A program made the position numbers and the translations under genes. Shown in pieces: positions 14,626 through 23,304 of a DNA stretch of 35,429 nucleotides (the first letter of the stretch is position 1; each line of letters starts with the position of its first letter). The DNA lies in assembly GCA_003165195.1 (NCBI GenBank), contig PLSP01000099.1, forward strand, positions 2,369-37,797, read 5' to 3'. Source of the DNA: Candidatus Bathyarchaeota archaeon. GTDB lineage: Archaea; Thermoproteota; Bathyarchaeia; Bathyarchaeales; Bathycorpusculaceae. Under the pieces are notes generated by a model. The model was not told the DNA's origin. It searched no databases and was given only the letters and a program-made list of their open reading frames with translations.

Positions 14626-15156
14626 TTGGACGAAACTAACCAAAAGATTTTAGAACATGTGGAAAAAGGCATAGCCTTAATAAATGAGCCTTTCAAAGAG
14701 ATTGCAGCCCAATTAGGGATTACGCAGCAAGAAGTTATCGCTCGACTGACAAAGCTCAGGCAAGAAGGCGCAATCAGGCGGTTTGGCGCCTCCATAAAAC
14801 CAAACAAAATAGGTTTTTCAGCAAATGCCCTCGTCGCTTGGAAAGTTCCCCAAAACCGTGTCCAAGAAGTCGGCTTTTACCTCTCAAGGTTTCCTGAAAT
14901 CTCCCATTGTTATGAGCGTAAGGTTGTGCCCCAACGATGGGAATACAATGTTTACACAGTTTTACATGCAAGGGAACGCGAAGGCATCGAGTCTATGGTT
15001 AATCGAATTTCAGTTGCGGCATCATTGGAGGAGTATAGAATTTTGTTCAGCAAAAGAGACCTCAAAAGAACATTCAGCCCTTTAACCAGCGGGGCTATTC
15101 AATCTACCTCATTTCCCAAAAAAACTGAAGTCGATGAGGCGGCAAGGCTTGAATAA
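14626..15156 (+). CDS. ahbB: Siroheme decarboxylase, AhbB-type subunit
   Basis: This partner of AhbA has the same HTH-plus-ferredoxin-like layout: DETNQKILEHVEKGIALINE, LRQEGAIRRFGASIKPNKIG, and the active-site region SHCYERKVVPQRWEYNVYTV with His, Tyr and Arg residues at the siroheme site. I place the start at TTG 14626, seven bases after GAGGGA; an in-frame TTG at 14611 would add five residues but has no ribosome site of its own. The product is then 176 aa. The 3' end overlaps ahbC by 23 bases, so translation is coupled. The neighbours ahbA, ahbC and ahbD confirm the role over a plain Lrp-family regulator. Confidence 0.92.
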   Translation: MDETNQKILEHVEKGIALINEPFKEIAAQLGITQQEVIARLTKLRQEGAIRRFGASIKPNKIGFSANALVAWKVPQNRVQEVGFYLSRFPEISHCYERKVVPQRWEYNVYTVLHAREREGIESMVNRISVAASLEEYRILFSKRDLKRTFSPLTSGAIQSTSFPKKTEVDEAARLE

Positions 15157-16297
15157 CATTTCTAAGCTTTGGTGTGGCGTGCCAGGCTCGATGGATGAGT
15201 TGCGGTACAGCAAAACAACCCATCAAAAACCCGTGGTAGTCTGGAACAGCACACAGCGATGTAACCTAAGTTGCGTTCATTGCTATTCAAGGTCAGAGAA
15301 CAAACTATACCCAAAGGAGTTAACCACATCAGAGGCAAAAGCGTTCGTTGACGACCTCTCGGATTTTGGCGTAAAGGTGCTCCTATTTTCAGGCGGAGAA
15401 CCCCTGCTTAGACTTGATCTCCTTGAAGTTGCCCGTTACGCATCAGATATGGGTTTACGGCCAGTGCTATCTACTAATGGCACACTTATAACCCAAGAGA
15501 AGGCAGCACAGCTCAAAGACGCAGGCTTCTCTTATGTGGGCGTCAGTTTAGACGGCATCGGGGAAATTAACAATCGGTTCAGAGGCAAACCTGACGCTTT
15601 CGAGTTAGCTGTTGCAGGCATCAAGAACTGCCTTAAAGCAGGAGTAAAAACAGGCTTACGTTTCACAGTCACCAAGTACAACCAAAAATGTGTCCCAGAA
15701 ATCTTCGACTTCATTGAAGCCCAAGGAATCCCCCGAGTCTGCTTCTATCATTTAGCCTACGTCGGAAGGGGAACCACCATTGCAAACGATGACCTCACTC
15801 ATGAAGAAACAAGAGCATTCATAGATTACGTTTTAGATAAAGCTGAAAGCTTCCATCTGAAAGGATTAAACACCGAAATCTTAACTGTTGACAACCATGC
15901 CGACGCAGCCTACCTCTACCTAAAATTAAAGCAGAAAGACCCCAAAAAAGCAGAACATGTGCTAGACCTCTTAAAGTTGAATGGGGGAAACAGCTCAGGC
16001 ACTGGCATAGCATGCGTTGACTTCACAGGCAACGTGCATCCAGACCAATTCTGGCAACACTACACTTTAGGAAACATCCGAGCACACAAATTCAGCCAAA
16101 TTTGGAGCAACAACAAGGAACCACTCCTTGAGGCACTCAGGAACCGAAAAATCCATTTAGAAGGCAAATGCTCTACTTGCGGTTTCCTTAACATTTGCAA
16201 TGGCAACCTCCGCGTTCGGGCGGAGGCTATTTACGGCGACATTTGGGCGCCTGACCCTGCCTGCTACTTGACATATGAGGAAACAAAATCTGATTAG
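15134..16297 (+). CDS. ahbC: Radical SAM Fe-coproporphyrin III synthase
   Basis: AhbC removes the two acetate side chains of didecarboxysiroheme to give Fe-coproporphyrin III. The 387-aa protein has the radical SAM cluster CNLSCVHC (C43, C47, C50), the SAM-binding FSGGEPLLR and VSLDG strands of the partial TIM barrel, and a C-terminal cysteine set (C346, C349, C355, C377, in KCSTCGFLNICNG and DPACYLTY) that holds an auxiliary cluster. The ATG at 15134 overlaps ahbB by 23 bases. The end overlaps ahbD by 23 bases too. Radical chemistry means an anaerobic cell. Family relatives with SPASM tails modify peptides, but the context makes AhbC the right name. Confidence 0.92.
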   Translation: MRRQGLNNISKLWCGVPGSMDELRYSKTTHQKPVVVWNSTQRCNLSCVHCYSRSENKLYPKELTTSEAKAFVDDLSDFGVKVLLFSGGEPLLRLDLLEVARYASDMGLRPVLSTNGTLITQEKAAQLKDAGFSYVGVSLDGIGEINNRFRGKPDAFELAVAGIKNCLKAGVKTGLRFTVTKYNQKCVPEIFDFIEAQGIPRVCFYHLAYVGRGTTIANDDLTHEETRAFIDYVLDKAESFHLKGLNTEILTVDNHADAAYLYLKLKQKDPKKAEHVLDLLKLNGGNSSGTGIACVDFTGNVHPDQFWQHYTLGNIRAHKFSQIWSNNKEPLLEALRNRKIHLEGKCSTCGFLNICNGNLRVRAEAIYGDIWAPDPACYLTYEETKSD

Positions 16298-17375
16298 GCA
16301 CGGAAAAATCGTGACTGCAACAGAAAAACCTCGTCATCCTGACACACAAGAGCTTGCGCCACGAGTTGTAGCCTGGGAATCCACTCGAGCATGCAATTTT
16401 GCTTGCGTCCACTGCCGAGCAAAAGCACAGAAAATCGCTGACCCAAACCAACTCACTACCCAAGAAGCCCTTCGGTTGGTGGATCAAATAGCTGAGTTAT
16501 GCAAACCCATCTTTATCATAAGCGGCGGTGACCCAATGCAGCGAAAAGATATTTTTGAAGTTGCCTCCTATGCTTCAAAGAAGGGTTTAAGAGTAGTTAT
16601 GTCGCCGAGCGGCAGTAACTTGAATGCGGAAACTTTTCAGCAGATGAAGGCTGCAGGTGTAAAGATGATTTCTCTTAGCCTTGACGGCTCCAGCCCAGAG
16701 GTACATGACACGTTTAGGCAGGTGCCTGGCGCTTTTAATTTGGCAATACGAAATATGATGTTGGCTCGTCAAAGTGGCTTCCCATTTCGCGTTAACACAA
16801 CCGTAACCCAGCATAACCTTAGCGACCTCTTTAACATTCAAAAAGTGGCGGCGGAAAACGGCGCGGCTGAATGGGATGTTTTTATGTTGGTTCCAACGGG
16901 GCGAGGTAAAGTGCAGATGGAAATAACTCCCGACCAGTATGAAGCAACCATTCAATCCATTTACTGTGCAAGCCTCACCTTGCCAATGCCAATCAAAATG
17001 ACCTGTGCACCCCAATATACCCGAGTCATCGCCCAATACCAAAAAACCGCTCAGCCCAGTCAACCCCACGGCAGACCCATAGGCGGCGGCAGAGGATGCA
17101 TGGCCGGCAACGGTTTTTGTTTTATCAGCCACATCGGAGAAGTCTACGGCTGTGGTTTTCTACCCGTAGCGGCAGGCGACATCCACAAACAAAGCTTCAA
17201 ACAAATCTACCAGCAATCGCCACTGTTCCTTCAGTTAAGGAATCACGTATTGCTCAAAGGCAAATGCGGCGATTGTGAGTACAAGGCGATGTGCGGCGGC
17301 TGCAGAGCACGAGCGCTTTCAGTTTATGAGGATTACTTGAAAGAGGAACCCTTCTGCGTCTACAAACCAAAATAG
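16275..17375 (+). CDS. ahbD: Radical SAM heme b synthase
   Basis: AhbD converts Fe-coproporphyrin III to heme b by oxidative decarboxylation of two propionates to vinyls, the last step of the pathway. The 366-aa protein has CNFACVHC (C40, C44, C47) for the radical SAM cluster, ISGGDPMQR, LSLDGSSPEVHD, and a C-terminal cysteine set (GKCGDCEYKAMCGGCRARA, C331, C334, C340, C343, and C361) for the auxiliary cluster. GGGRGCMAGNGFCFI and GEVYGCGFLPVAAG are characteristic of AhbD. The start at ATG 16275 lies inside the ahbC end. It closes the ahbABCD operon and meets the minus-strand gene at 17378 after two bases. Confidence 0.92.
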   Translation: MRKQNLIRHGKIVTATEKPRHPDTQELAPRVVAWESTRACNFACVHCRAKAQKIADPNQLTTQEALRLVDQIAELCKPIFIISGGDPMQRKDIFEVASYASKKGLRVVMSPSGSNLNAETFQQMKAAGVKMISLSLDGSSPEVHDTFRQVPGAFNLAIRNMMLARQSGFPFRVNTTVTQHNLSDLFNIQKVAAENGAAEWDVFMLVPTGRGKVQMEITPDQYEATIQSIYCASLTLPMPIKMTCAPQYTRVIAQYQKTAQPSQPHGRPIGGGRGCMAGNGFCFISHIGEVYGCGFLPVAAGDIHKQSFKQIYQQSPLFLQLRNHVLLKGKCGDCEYKAMCGGCRARALSVYEDYLKEEPFCVYKPK

Positions 17376-17377
17376 AG

Positions 17378-17671
17378 CTATTCTGCTTTTTTGGTGCTTT
17401 TTAACCCGTAATCAAAGAACTTCTCTGTTGTGCCTTCGCAGGTCCACTCAGCACGGAGCCTTGTTTTCTTCTCTGCCCTGCGCATTTCGGTAAGTAAAGA
17501 GCGATTTAAGTCTCGGGCGCTTTCCCCGCTCAACTCGGCGGTTACTTCGAATCCGTTGCCTGAAGTCTTCACGGAGCCGTTTTTACCGATTGCCTTCTCC
17601 AAAACGGGCTTCACTGCCTCTGGATTATCGCTGCTTACCTGGCATTTTAGCTTAAATTTTTTCTCTGTCAT
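17378..17671 (-). CDS. Conserved small archaeal protein, 97 aa
   Basis: The minus-strand product looks well folded: a first strand KKFKLKCQVSSD, a helix (AVKPVLEKAIGK), a strand VKTSGNGFEVTAELSG, a long basic helix (SARDLNRSLLTEMRRAEKKT) and a strand LRAEWTCEG before a basic end. The alternation resembles a small alpha/beta fold of the Pcc1 or ferredoxin-like type, but I do not recognise the family with confidence and give no function. It follows the tautomerase gene after 15 bases and is probably co-transcribed with it. Its end is 2 bases from the end of ahbD, so the two units converge tightly. Confidence 0.72.
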   Translation of the reverse strand: MTEKKFKLKCQVSSDNPEAVKPVLEKAIGKNGSVKTSGNGFEVTAELSGESARDLNRSLLTEMRRAEKKTRLRAEWTCEGTTEKFFDYGLKSTKKAE

Positions 17672-17686
17672 ACCACTTCTCTGCTT

Positions 17687-17881
17687 TTATCGGTTTGCAT
17701 GAATTTCGGAGTGCAGTTTGCCGCCTGATGCCCAATTGCTTTTCGGTGCCTCATAAATCACAATTGTCACAGCGTCTTTGGGTATTCCCATGTCTTCGAA
17801 GACCTTTGTTATTCCCTCAACGGTTTTCTTTTTGTTCTCTAAACTCATTCCTTCCCAAACAGAAACTTCAACCACTGGCAT
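17687..17881 (-). CDS. 4-oxalocrotonate tautomerase-family protein
   Basis: The 64-aa product begins MPVVEVSVWEGMSLENKKK. Removal of Met would expose Pro as the N-terminal catalytic base, the hallmark of the tautomerase superfamily. The beta-alpha-beta unit continues with VEGITKVFEDMGIPKDAV and VTIVIYEAPKSNWASGG, matching 4-OT subunits of 60-65 residues that assemble as hexamers. The natural substrate cannot be told; there is no aromatic degradation gene nearby. It is the first gene of a two-gene unit with the 97-aa protein. Confidence 0.85.
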   Translation of the reverse strand: MPVVEVSVWEGMSLENKKKTVEGITKVFEDMGIPKDAVTIVIYEAPKSNWASGGKLHSEIHANR

Positions 17882-18204
17882 ACAAATTTACCTCAAATAC
17901 CTTAGTCTGTTCTTTTAGTTATGTTTTTTCCAAAATTAACATGCGGGAAACCAGCGCTAACAGTTATTTTAGCTGAAACGGGGCGAAATTGCGGAAAGAT
18001 CCGTTCTGATTCTTTATGTTCGGTTTTTTAGATAAACATCTCTTAGTGAAGCTACAAGTTAGCGCTTTTTTCACTGAGTTCAGCTTATTTTTTATACTTG
18101 TTCAATAGCAGCTACTCCCCACTAGATTTATTAACTGTTTTAAACGTGAGCAGTTAGACGAAAGCAAAGTTAGCTCTCGTCAAAAATTAGGAGAAAAGAA
18201 AAGA
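17882..18204. other. Promoter and leader region of the large surface protein
   Basis: No gene is visible in these 323 bases. The left part is the promoter side of the minus-strand tautomerase unit. To the right, TTTATAC (18091-18097) is a likely TATA box giving a leader of roughly 85 bases, and AGGAGA (18189-18194) with a purine tail is a strong ribosome site for ATG 18205. Confidence 0.45.
18091..18097 (+). promoter_or_regulatory. TATA-like box of the surface-protein gene
   Basis: TTTATAC in a T-rich context lies about 110 bases before the ATG. A start site about 25 bases downstream would give a long leader, unlike the leaderless genes nearby, and would use the strong AGGAGA site. Confidence 0.4.
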
Positions 18205-21126
18205 ATGCACAACATAAAAGGTAAAACTTTTGCTATTTTGATTGCTTTGTTTCTAACAATATCTATGAGCGCTTCAGCGGTACTTCTACCGGCTGCTAGT
18301 GCACATTCACCACCATGGACAATCACCACTTATCCTTACCTAAGCGCTGTCCCCACAAACGTTGGCGTCGGGCAAAACATATTCATCGTAATGTGGTCTT
18401 ATCTTAAAATACCGAACTCTGCAATAACCAATAATCTGCGACTCCAGGACTACATGCTCAACATCACTGACCCTAACGGAAAAGTAACAACTCTTGGGCC
18501 TTTCACACCTGACCCCACAGAAACAACCTATTCCACATATACACCTGGAATAGTGGGCAATTACTCAATTGTCTTCTGGTATCCAAGCTACACCTACACT
18601 GCAACAGGAGGCGCAAACAACACCTGGACAGGAGATACTTGGCTTGGTGCAACAAGCAATGTAGAACATTTCTCTGCGCAAGCAAGCCCTGTTCCAGTAC
18701 AAGTTGCAAGCTATCCGCTTCCCACAAGTTACTGGACTTACCCAATAGAGGCGCAAAACTCATTTTGGTACACTGTTTCGTCTAACTGGCTTGGAACTGG
18801 TTCACCTCAGATTGGAACGGAACAATTCCAAACTGATGGTACAGCACCGACTAGTGCACATGTCATGTGGACAAAGCCACTCCAAGCGGGAGGAATTGTC
18901 GGCGGAACCAACGTTGGGATCGACGGCAACCAATTCTACACTGGACAATCATACAATCAAAGATTTCCCAACCCGATAATTCTAGAAGGCAACCTTTACT
19001 ATCGTGAACCAGCAGGAGAAAGCGGACAAGCCGGAGACACAGTATGCGTTAACATACGCACTGGCCAAGAGGTTTGGAGAAGAAGCGACCTACCAACACT
19101 GTCATTTGCTATGACCTATGACTTAGAAACCGTCAACCAACAAGGACTCCTAGACAACGGCATATTGTTCTCAGCCAATTTTGCTCAAGCCTTTGACCCC
19201 CGCAGCGGAAACTCACTTTTCAATGTCACCGGGGTTCCCTCAGGAACACAGGTTCTGGCGCCAGACGGATCAATTCTCAGATACGTTTTCGGCAACGGAG
19301 GCACCACTAGCAACCCAAGTTATTACCTAGCTGAATGGAACTCATCATTACTATGGAACAACGTTGGAACAACACCAACCATTGCATCGCCAGTAATCGC
19401 AAACGTACCCTTAACTCCAGGTATGCCCGCAGTTATAACGACAAACCCATACACTTGGAACGGAACCACATTTGTAAGCATGCCTGCCGCTAGCATTCCA
19501 AAGACAATCCCAGGAACAACATCCGCAGTTGCATATGCAGAGACTTGGAACGGCAACGCCTGGATAAACTATACAACATCAGCACCGTTAAACCAGGTGT
19601 ACCAATACGGCGGATGGGCAGCAAGTCCATCAACAACCTCGTCATTAACATTTGCAGGTCTAACGACGGCAACCACTTCAAGCTATGACTGGAACGTTAC
19701 AGTGGCTTCATGGTATCCAAATCCAAGCCTCCAAACCATAGTTGCTCTAAACGCAAACAACAACGTAACCTCACCCACCGTCGTCGGAACTGCAGCTGGA
19801 CCAGATGTTTTGCTTGGCATTAACGGCACGACTTCACTATCAGACGTTGGCTACACAATTTGGGGCGGATTAAACAACGGCACAGCAAACCCCTACACAA
19901 TGTGGGCTGTAAGTCTTGCTCCACAATCAGCAGGCAACCTACTCTGGATGAAAACCTACACAGCACCCTCAGGAGCAAATAACACAGGCGTCATTGTCTG
20001 GCCAGAAACAGTTGACTTCCCAACCGGAATCTTCACAATGTACGAAACTGACACACAAAACATATACGGCTACAACATTGCAACGGGCAACCAAGTGTGG
20101 GGACCAGTAACTGACCCATATCCCTTTGATGTATTCGTCGGCTCAGTAAACACTGAAAACACAGGGTCACACCATGTAGCTTATGGTAACCTCTACATAT
20201 CCGGCTACGGCGGAATCCTACAATGCTATAATGACTCAACCGGCGCACTAGAATGGACCTATGGAAACGGCGGAGAAGCAAACAGCACAGTTGCAGCGCT
20301 AGGAACGCCCTGGGGCAACCTGCCATTATTCATCGCTGGAATTGCAGACGGCAAAGTCTACTTATTCAACGACGAACACTCACCAAGCACGCCAGAATAC
20401 AAAGGAACCGAAGTAAGATGCGTTGACGCTTACAACGGAACAGAATACTGGACGCTTAACAGCTGGGGAGACGGAGGCGGATTCGTTGGTCAATGCGGAG
20501 CCATCGCTGACGGTCAATGGATTTACATGAACACATATGACATGCAAATATACTCTATCGGCCAAGGAACAAGCCAAACAACAGTACAGGCACCATTAAC
20601 CGACATCACACTTGGGCAAGGCTTAGTGATTAGAGGAACAGTAATCGACACTTCTGCAGGCACAAAACAACAGGAACAAGCAGCTGACTTTCCAAATGGC
20701 GTCCCAGCAGTTTCTGATGCAAGCCAAGCCTCATGGATGGAATACGTTTACCAGCAAAAACCAATGCCAACCAACGTCACCGGTGTACCAGTCACAATAT
20801 CAGTCACTGATTCAAACGGCAACACAAGACCTATTGGAACCGTCACAACTGACCCAGTAAGCGGAATGTTCAGCTTAACCTGGAAACCTGACATAGCAGG
20901 CAACTACACAGTCATAGCAACATTTGCCGGATCCAACTCATATTGGGGATCCAACGCGGAAACCAGCTTCTCAGTTGACGCCGCAACCCAACCTACAACT
21001 GCACCAACCTCAACACCACAGTCAGCAGCAGACATGTACTTCGTTCCAGCAATCGCCGGATTATTCGTTGCAATCATAATAGTGATAGTTCTGCTAGCAT
21101 TAGTGTTACTTAGAAAACACCCATAA
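18205..21126 (+). CDS. Secreted PQQ-propeller-like surface protein with C-terminal anchor
   Basis: The 973-aa product has a signal peptide (residues 1-33, ending AASAHS), an immunoglobulin-like N-terminal region (about 40-160), a large PQQ-type beta-propeller core, a further Ig-like domain (about 855-930), a short Thr/Pro linker and a C-terminal helix (about 943-966) with tail RKHP. Propeller blades are marked by repeats of the form D-x-x-T-G-x-x-x-W: VNIRTGQEVWR, YNIATGNQVWG, YNDSTGALEWTY, VDAYNGTEYWTL. No cofactor ligands for real PQQ chemistry are evident, so binding or structure is more likely than redox catalysis. Many N-x-S/T sequons suggest heavy glycosylation. A strong ribosome site and T-rich terminator point to high expression; an S-layer-associated role is possible. 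Confidence 0.82.
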   Translation: MHNIKGKTFAILIALFLTISMSASAVLLPAASAHSPPWTITTYPYLSAVPTNVGVGQNIFIVMWSYLKIPNSAITNNLRLQDYMLNITDPNGKVTTLGPFTPDPTETTYSTYTPGIVGNYSIVFWYPSYTYTATGGANNTWTGDTWLGATSNVEHFSAQASPVPVQVASYPLPTSYWTYPIEAQNSFWYTVSSNWLGTGSPQIGTEQFQTDGTAPTSAHVMWTKPLQAGGIVGGTNVGIDGNQFYTGQSYNQRFPNPIILEGNLYYREPAGESGQAGDTVCVNIRTGQEVWRRSDLPTLSFAMTYDLETVNQQGLLDNGILFSANFAQAFDPRSGNSLFNVTGVPSGTQVLAPDGSILRYVFGNGGTTSNPSYYLAEWNSSLLWNNVGTTPTIASPVIANVPLTPGMPAVITTNPYTWNGTTFVSMPAASIPKTIPGTTSAVAYAETWNGNAWINYTTSAPLNQVYQYGGWAASPSTTSSLTFAGLTTATTSSYDWNVTVASWYPNPSLQTIVALNANNNVTSPTVVGTAAGPDVLLGINGTTSLSDVGYTIWGGLNNGTANPYTMWAVSLAPQSAGNLLWMKTYTAPSGANNTGVIVWPETVDFPTGIFTMYETDTQNIYGYNIATGNQVWGPVTDPYPFDVFVGSVNTENTGSHHVAYGNLYISGYGGILQCYNDSTGALEWTYGNGGEANSTVAALGTPWGNLPLFIAGIADGKVYLFNDEHSPSTPEYKGTEVRCVDAYNGTEYWTLNSWGDGGGFVGQCGAIADGQWIYMNTYDMQIYSIGQGTSQTTVQAPLTDITLGQGLVIRGTVIDTSAGTKQQEQAADFPNGVPAVSDASQASWMEYVYQQKPMPTNVTGVPVTISVTDSNGNTRPIGTVTTDPVSGMFSLTWKPDIAGNYTVIATFAGSNSYWGSNAETSFSVDAATQPTTAPTSTPQSAADMYFVPAIAGLFVAIIIVIVLLALVLLRKHP

Positions 21127-21135
21127 AAAAAACTC

Positions 21136-21151
21136 TCTTTTTCTTTTTTTT
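21136..21151 (+). terminator. T-rich terminator after the surface-protein gene
   Basis: A C/T run with two T-tracts (CTCTTTTTCTTTTTTTT region) begins 10 bases after the stop. Archaeal RNA polymerase terminates at such oligo-T stretches without a hairpin. Confidence 0.65.
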
Positions 21152-21351
21152 GTGCACCACTAAATGTTATTTAACTTTTTGCCTCAGTCTACATTTACCT
21201 GAATTGTATCCTCTATTTTACGTGAGCTTCAAAACAATTCATGATTTAGCGTTCTTTAGGCTGTTTTTTGTTTCTGTGGATTTATCAATTTAGTGTAAGG
21301 TGAATAAGCCTTAAATTAGCGGTCCTTAAACAAATTTTAGGAGAAAATCTT
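21152..21351. other. Intergenic region before the small membrane protein
   Basis: No gene is visible. AGGAGA at 21339-21344 precedes the TTG at 21352 by 7 bases. The TTAGGAGAAAA context is the same as before the surface-protein gene at 18205. Confidence 0.4.
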
Positions 21352-21732
21352 TTGCAACAAAATGCACAGCAACCTAACTTAACGCCTAAACGGGCCATTT
21401 TCGGATTTGCTTTTTCCGTTGCAGGCGCCATTCTGATTTTATTGCGTGGATTAATACGAATCGTAGCTGGAGATATCATCAGTTTCTCAGGCTCCGATTT
21501 TGTTCGGCACCGATTCTTTGCTGGTCTAGCATGGAGCATTGACGGCGGAATCGCTGTGGTATTTGCAGTCTTAATTATTATCGGCGCTTACTTAATCTAT
21601 AGCAAAATGGAAACTACAGGTGGCATAGTCGTGTTAGTTTTTGCTTTGCTTAGCATCCTAGTCGGCAGCGGCTGGCTAATAGGGTTAATCTTAGCGGCTA
21701 TAGGCGGCATACTTGCCTTATTGAAAAAATAA
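21352..21732 (+). CDS. Small four-helix membrane protein, 126 aa
   Basis: Starting at TTG 21352 behind AGGAGA, the protein has a polar head (QQNAQQPNLTPKR) and four hydrophobic stretches: about residues 14-34 (AIFGFAFSVAGAILILLRGL), 58-83 (SIDGGIAVVFAVLIIIGAYL), 88-104 (TTGGIVVLVFALLSILV) and 106-124 (SGWLIGLILAAIGGILALL). The loop after the first helix carries SFSGSDFVRHRFF. It resembles small archaeal membrane proteins of the DUF4064 kind in layout, but I do not claim the family. It is followed after 15 bases by a small wHTH-like gene that may form an operon with it. It is not the ATPase proteolipid: it lacks an acidic residue inside a helix. Confidence 0.65.
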   Translation: MQQNAQQPNLTPKRAIFGFAFSVAGAILILLRGLIRIVAGDIISFSGSDFVRHRFFAGLAWSIDGGIAVVFAVLIIIGAYLIYSKMETTGGIVVLVFALLSILVGSGWLIGLILAAIGGILALLKK

Positions 21733-21747
21733 TGAATGGTGATTAGC

Positions 21748-21996
21748 ATGTTTAGGGGAAGAGAAGAAATCCGCAAGCGAATCACTGAGATAATAGCAAA
21801 ATTCAAGGACAAAGGTGCAATAAGCTCAGAGAAAGCCATGACTACTGAAGAACTTGGCCTTCCCCCTCGGTTCAAGGAGGCGATGCAGAGGCGGCTTGGA
21901 AGGACAGGCATCTTTGTTGAGGTAAACGGAAAATATTATCTTTCCGAAGAGGGCCTTAAGAAGTTTCAGGAACGGCTTCAATCAAAAGGATTTTGA
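21748..21996 (+). CDS. Small winged-helix-like protein, 82 aa
   Basis: I place the start at ATG 21748 because GGTGAT at 21738-21743 is a good ribosome site for it; the ATG at 21736 overlaps that site. The product is highly charged: MFRGREEIRKRITEIIAKFK, then ISSEKAMTTEELGLPPRF, EAMQRRLGRTGIFVEVNGKY and YLSEEGLKKFQERL. The helix-turn-helix plus GIFVEVNGKYYLSEEG wing pattern suggests a winged helix like those in archaeal small regulators. DNA or RNA binding is inferred only. It is 15 bases after the membrane-protein gene and likely shares its transcript. Confidence 0.62.
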   Translation: MFRGREEIRKRITEIIAKFKDKGAISSEKAMTTEELGLPPRFKEAMQRRLGRTGIFVEVNGKYYLSEEGLKKFQERLQSKGF

Positions 21997-22150
21997 AGCT
22001 GGTCCGACTAAGCCTCTCCATTTCTTTTGTATTTTTTACCAAATATTTTTAAGAAAACTCACTGCTATTTCTCATCTACGCGGATTGGGGTAAACAATAA
22101 TTCCAGACAGATCAACTTCAAGTAAAGGCTTTGGCAGTTTTCCTCTTCCA

Positions 22151-23227
22151 GTGGACCTCATTCGCACAGTTGCCATAATTATGGTTTTAATGTATCATGC
22201 GTTAACAGAACCCATTATTGAATCGCAGCTGACCCTTACTCAGTACTCAGTGGTTTGGTTGAGCCAAACAACCTACGAGTCAATTGTTATAATCGGTGTT
22301 CCCCTGTTTGTTATGCTAAGCGGCGCCTTGCTTTTGCAGCCAGCTAAAGTCACCGAGCCAATCAAAATCTTTTTCAAAAAGCGACTCGCCAGAATCGGTT
22401 TAGCCTTCGTTTTCTGGAGCGCCATCTACTTTGTCTGGAGCTACTTCGCTGACCATACCGCGGTTACATTAAACTATGTTATCAAGACGCTTCTGAACGG
22501 TGGCGCCTACTACCAGTTCTGGTTTATCTATCTGATAGTGGGTCTTTACTTAATCACCCCTGTTCTGCGTATCTTGGTCGCCTACGCAGACAAAAAAATT
22601 CTGCGTTACTTCATAGTGCTTTGGTTTATAGGTGTAGGTTTGCTTCCGCTTTTCCAATTAATTACAGGGTTTAGCCTGAACAGCAACGTATTTGTGCTCA
22701 GCGGGTATGTTGGCTACTTTATTTTAGGCGTTTACCTGATTGGCGGTCAAGTTAAAACCGGGACTTTGAAGTGGCTTTGGGCTGCAGCAATCGTCTGGAC
22801 CTTTATCGGCACTTGGCTCATGACTTTCCAGTTCCATGCCCTCAACCAATACTACTTCTTCTTCTACACAACATCAGCCAACGTCATAGTATCTACAGCG
22901 GTTGTGTTCATGCTGCTGAGCAAGGCTCCCCGTGATTGGCCCGGAAGTAGTCACCCCCGACTGAGCCGATTGGTACATACAATAAGCGTGAATACATTAC
23001 CGATCTTTTTCTTGCATGTCATCGTTTTAGAATCGATAAACAGAGGGTACTTTTACCTATTCAAGATAAGCCTAACAAACATCAGCTTTTTAGGGTTCAA
23101 CCTAACCCTGTCATTCTTAAACCCCATTTTTGAAATTCCATTAGCTACTGCTGTCACGTTGTTTATTTCTTTAGGGTTGGTTCTTTTAATGAAGAAAGTG
23201 CCTGTCCTAAACAAGCTAATTGGGTAG
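22151..23227 (+). CDS. Acyltransferase-3 family membrane protein
   Basis: The 358-aa product belongs to the membrane acyltransferase-3 family, which moves acyl groups such as acetyl or succinyl onto sugars or surface polymers. It has about 10 helices, and the first contains VDLIRTVAIIMVLMYHALTE, with the catalytic-type His of the first helix (MYHA). FKKRLARIGLAFVFWS after the second helix is the usual basic Arg motif. The first standard start is GTG 22151, which cuts just before the conserved helix; the family normally has about ten residues more. The in-frame upstream codons back to TAA 22091 contain only ATA (22097) and ATT (22100) as possible unusual starts, and would add SSKGFGSFPLP and more. 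The acceptor is unknown. Confidence 0.8.
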   Translation: MDLIRTVAIIMVLMYHALTEPIIESQLTLTQYSVVWLSQTTYESIVIIGVPLFVMLSGALLLQPAKVTEPIKIFFKKRLARIGLAFVFWSAIYFVWSYFADHTAVTLNYVIKTLLNGGAYYQFWFIYLIVGLYLITPVLRILVAYADKKILRYFIVLWFIGVGLLPLFQLITGFSLNSNVFVLSGYVGYFILGVYLIGGQVKTGTLKWLWAAAIVWTFIGTWLMTFQFHALNQYYFFFYTTSANVIVSTAVVFMLLSKAPRDWPGSSHPRLSRLVHTISVNTLPIFFLHVIVLESINRGYFYLFKISLTNISFLGFNLTLSFLNPIFEIPLATAVTLFISLGLVLLMKKVPVLNKLIG

Positions 23228-23304
23228 TGCGGTGTTTGCGCTGTTAAATATGAAAAGCCTTTTCTGTCTCGTTTGCAAACGAGTAGTTAAGGCGTCAATT
23301 AAGG

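Noticed and set aside
21352-21732. Candidate for the missing ATPase proteolipid K
   Set aside because: It has four helices but no acidic residue inside helix 2 or 4 and no proteolipid motif, and lies over 5 kb away from the ATPase locus.
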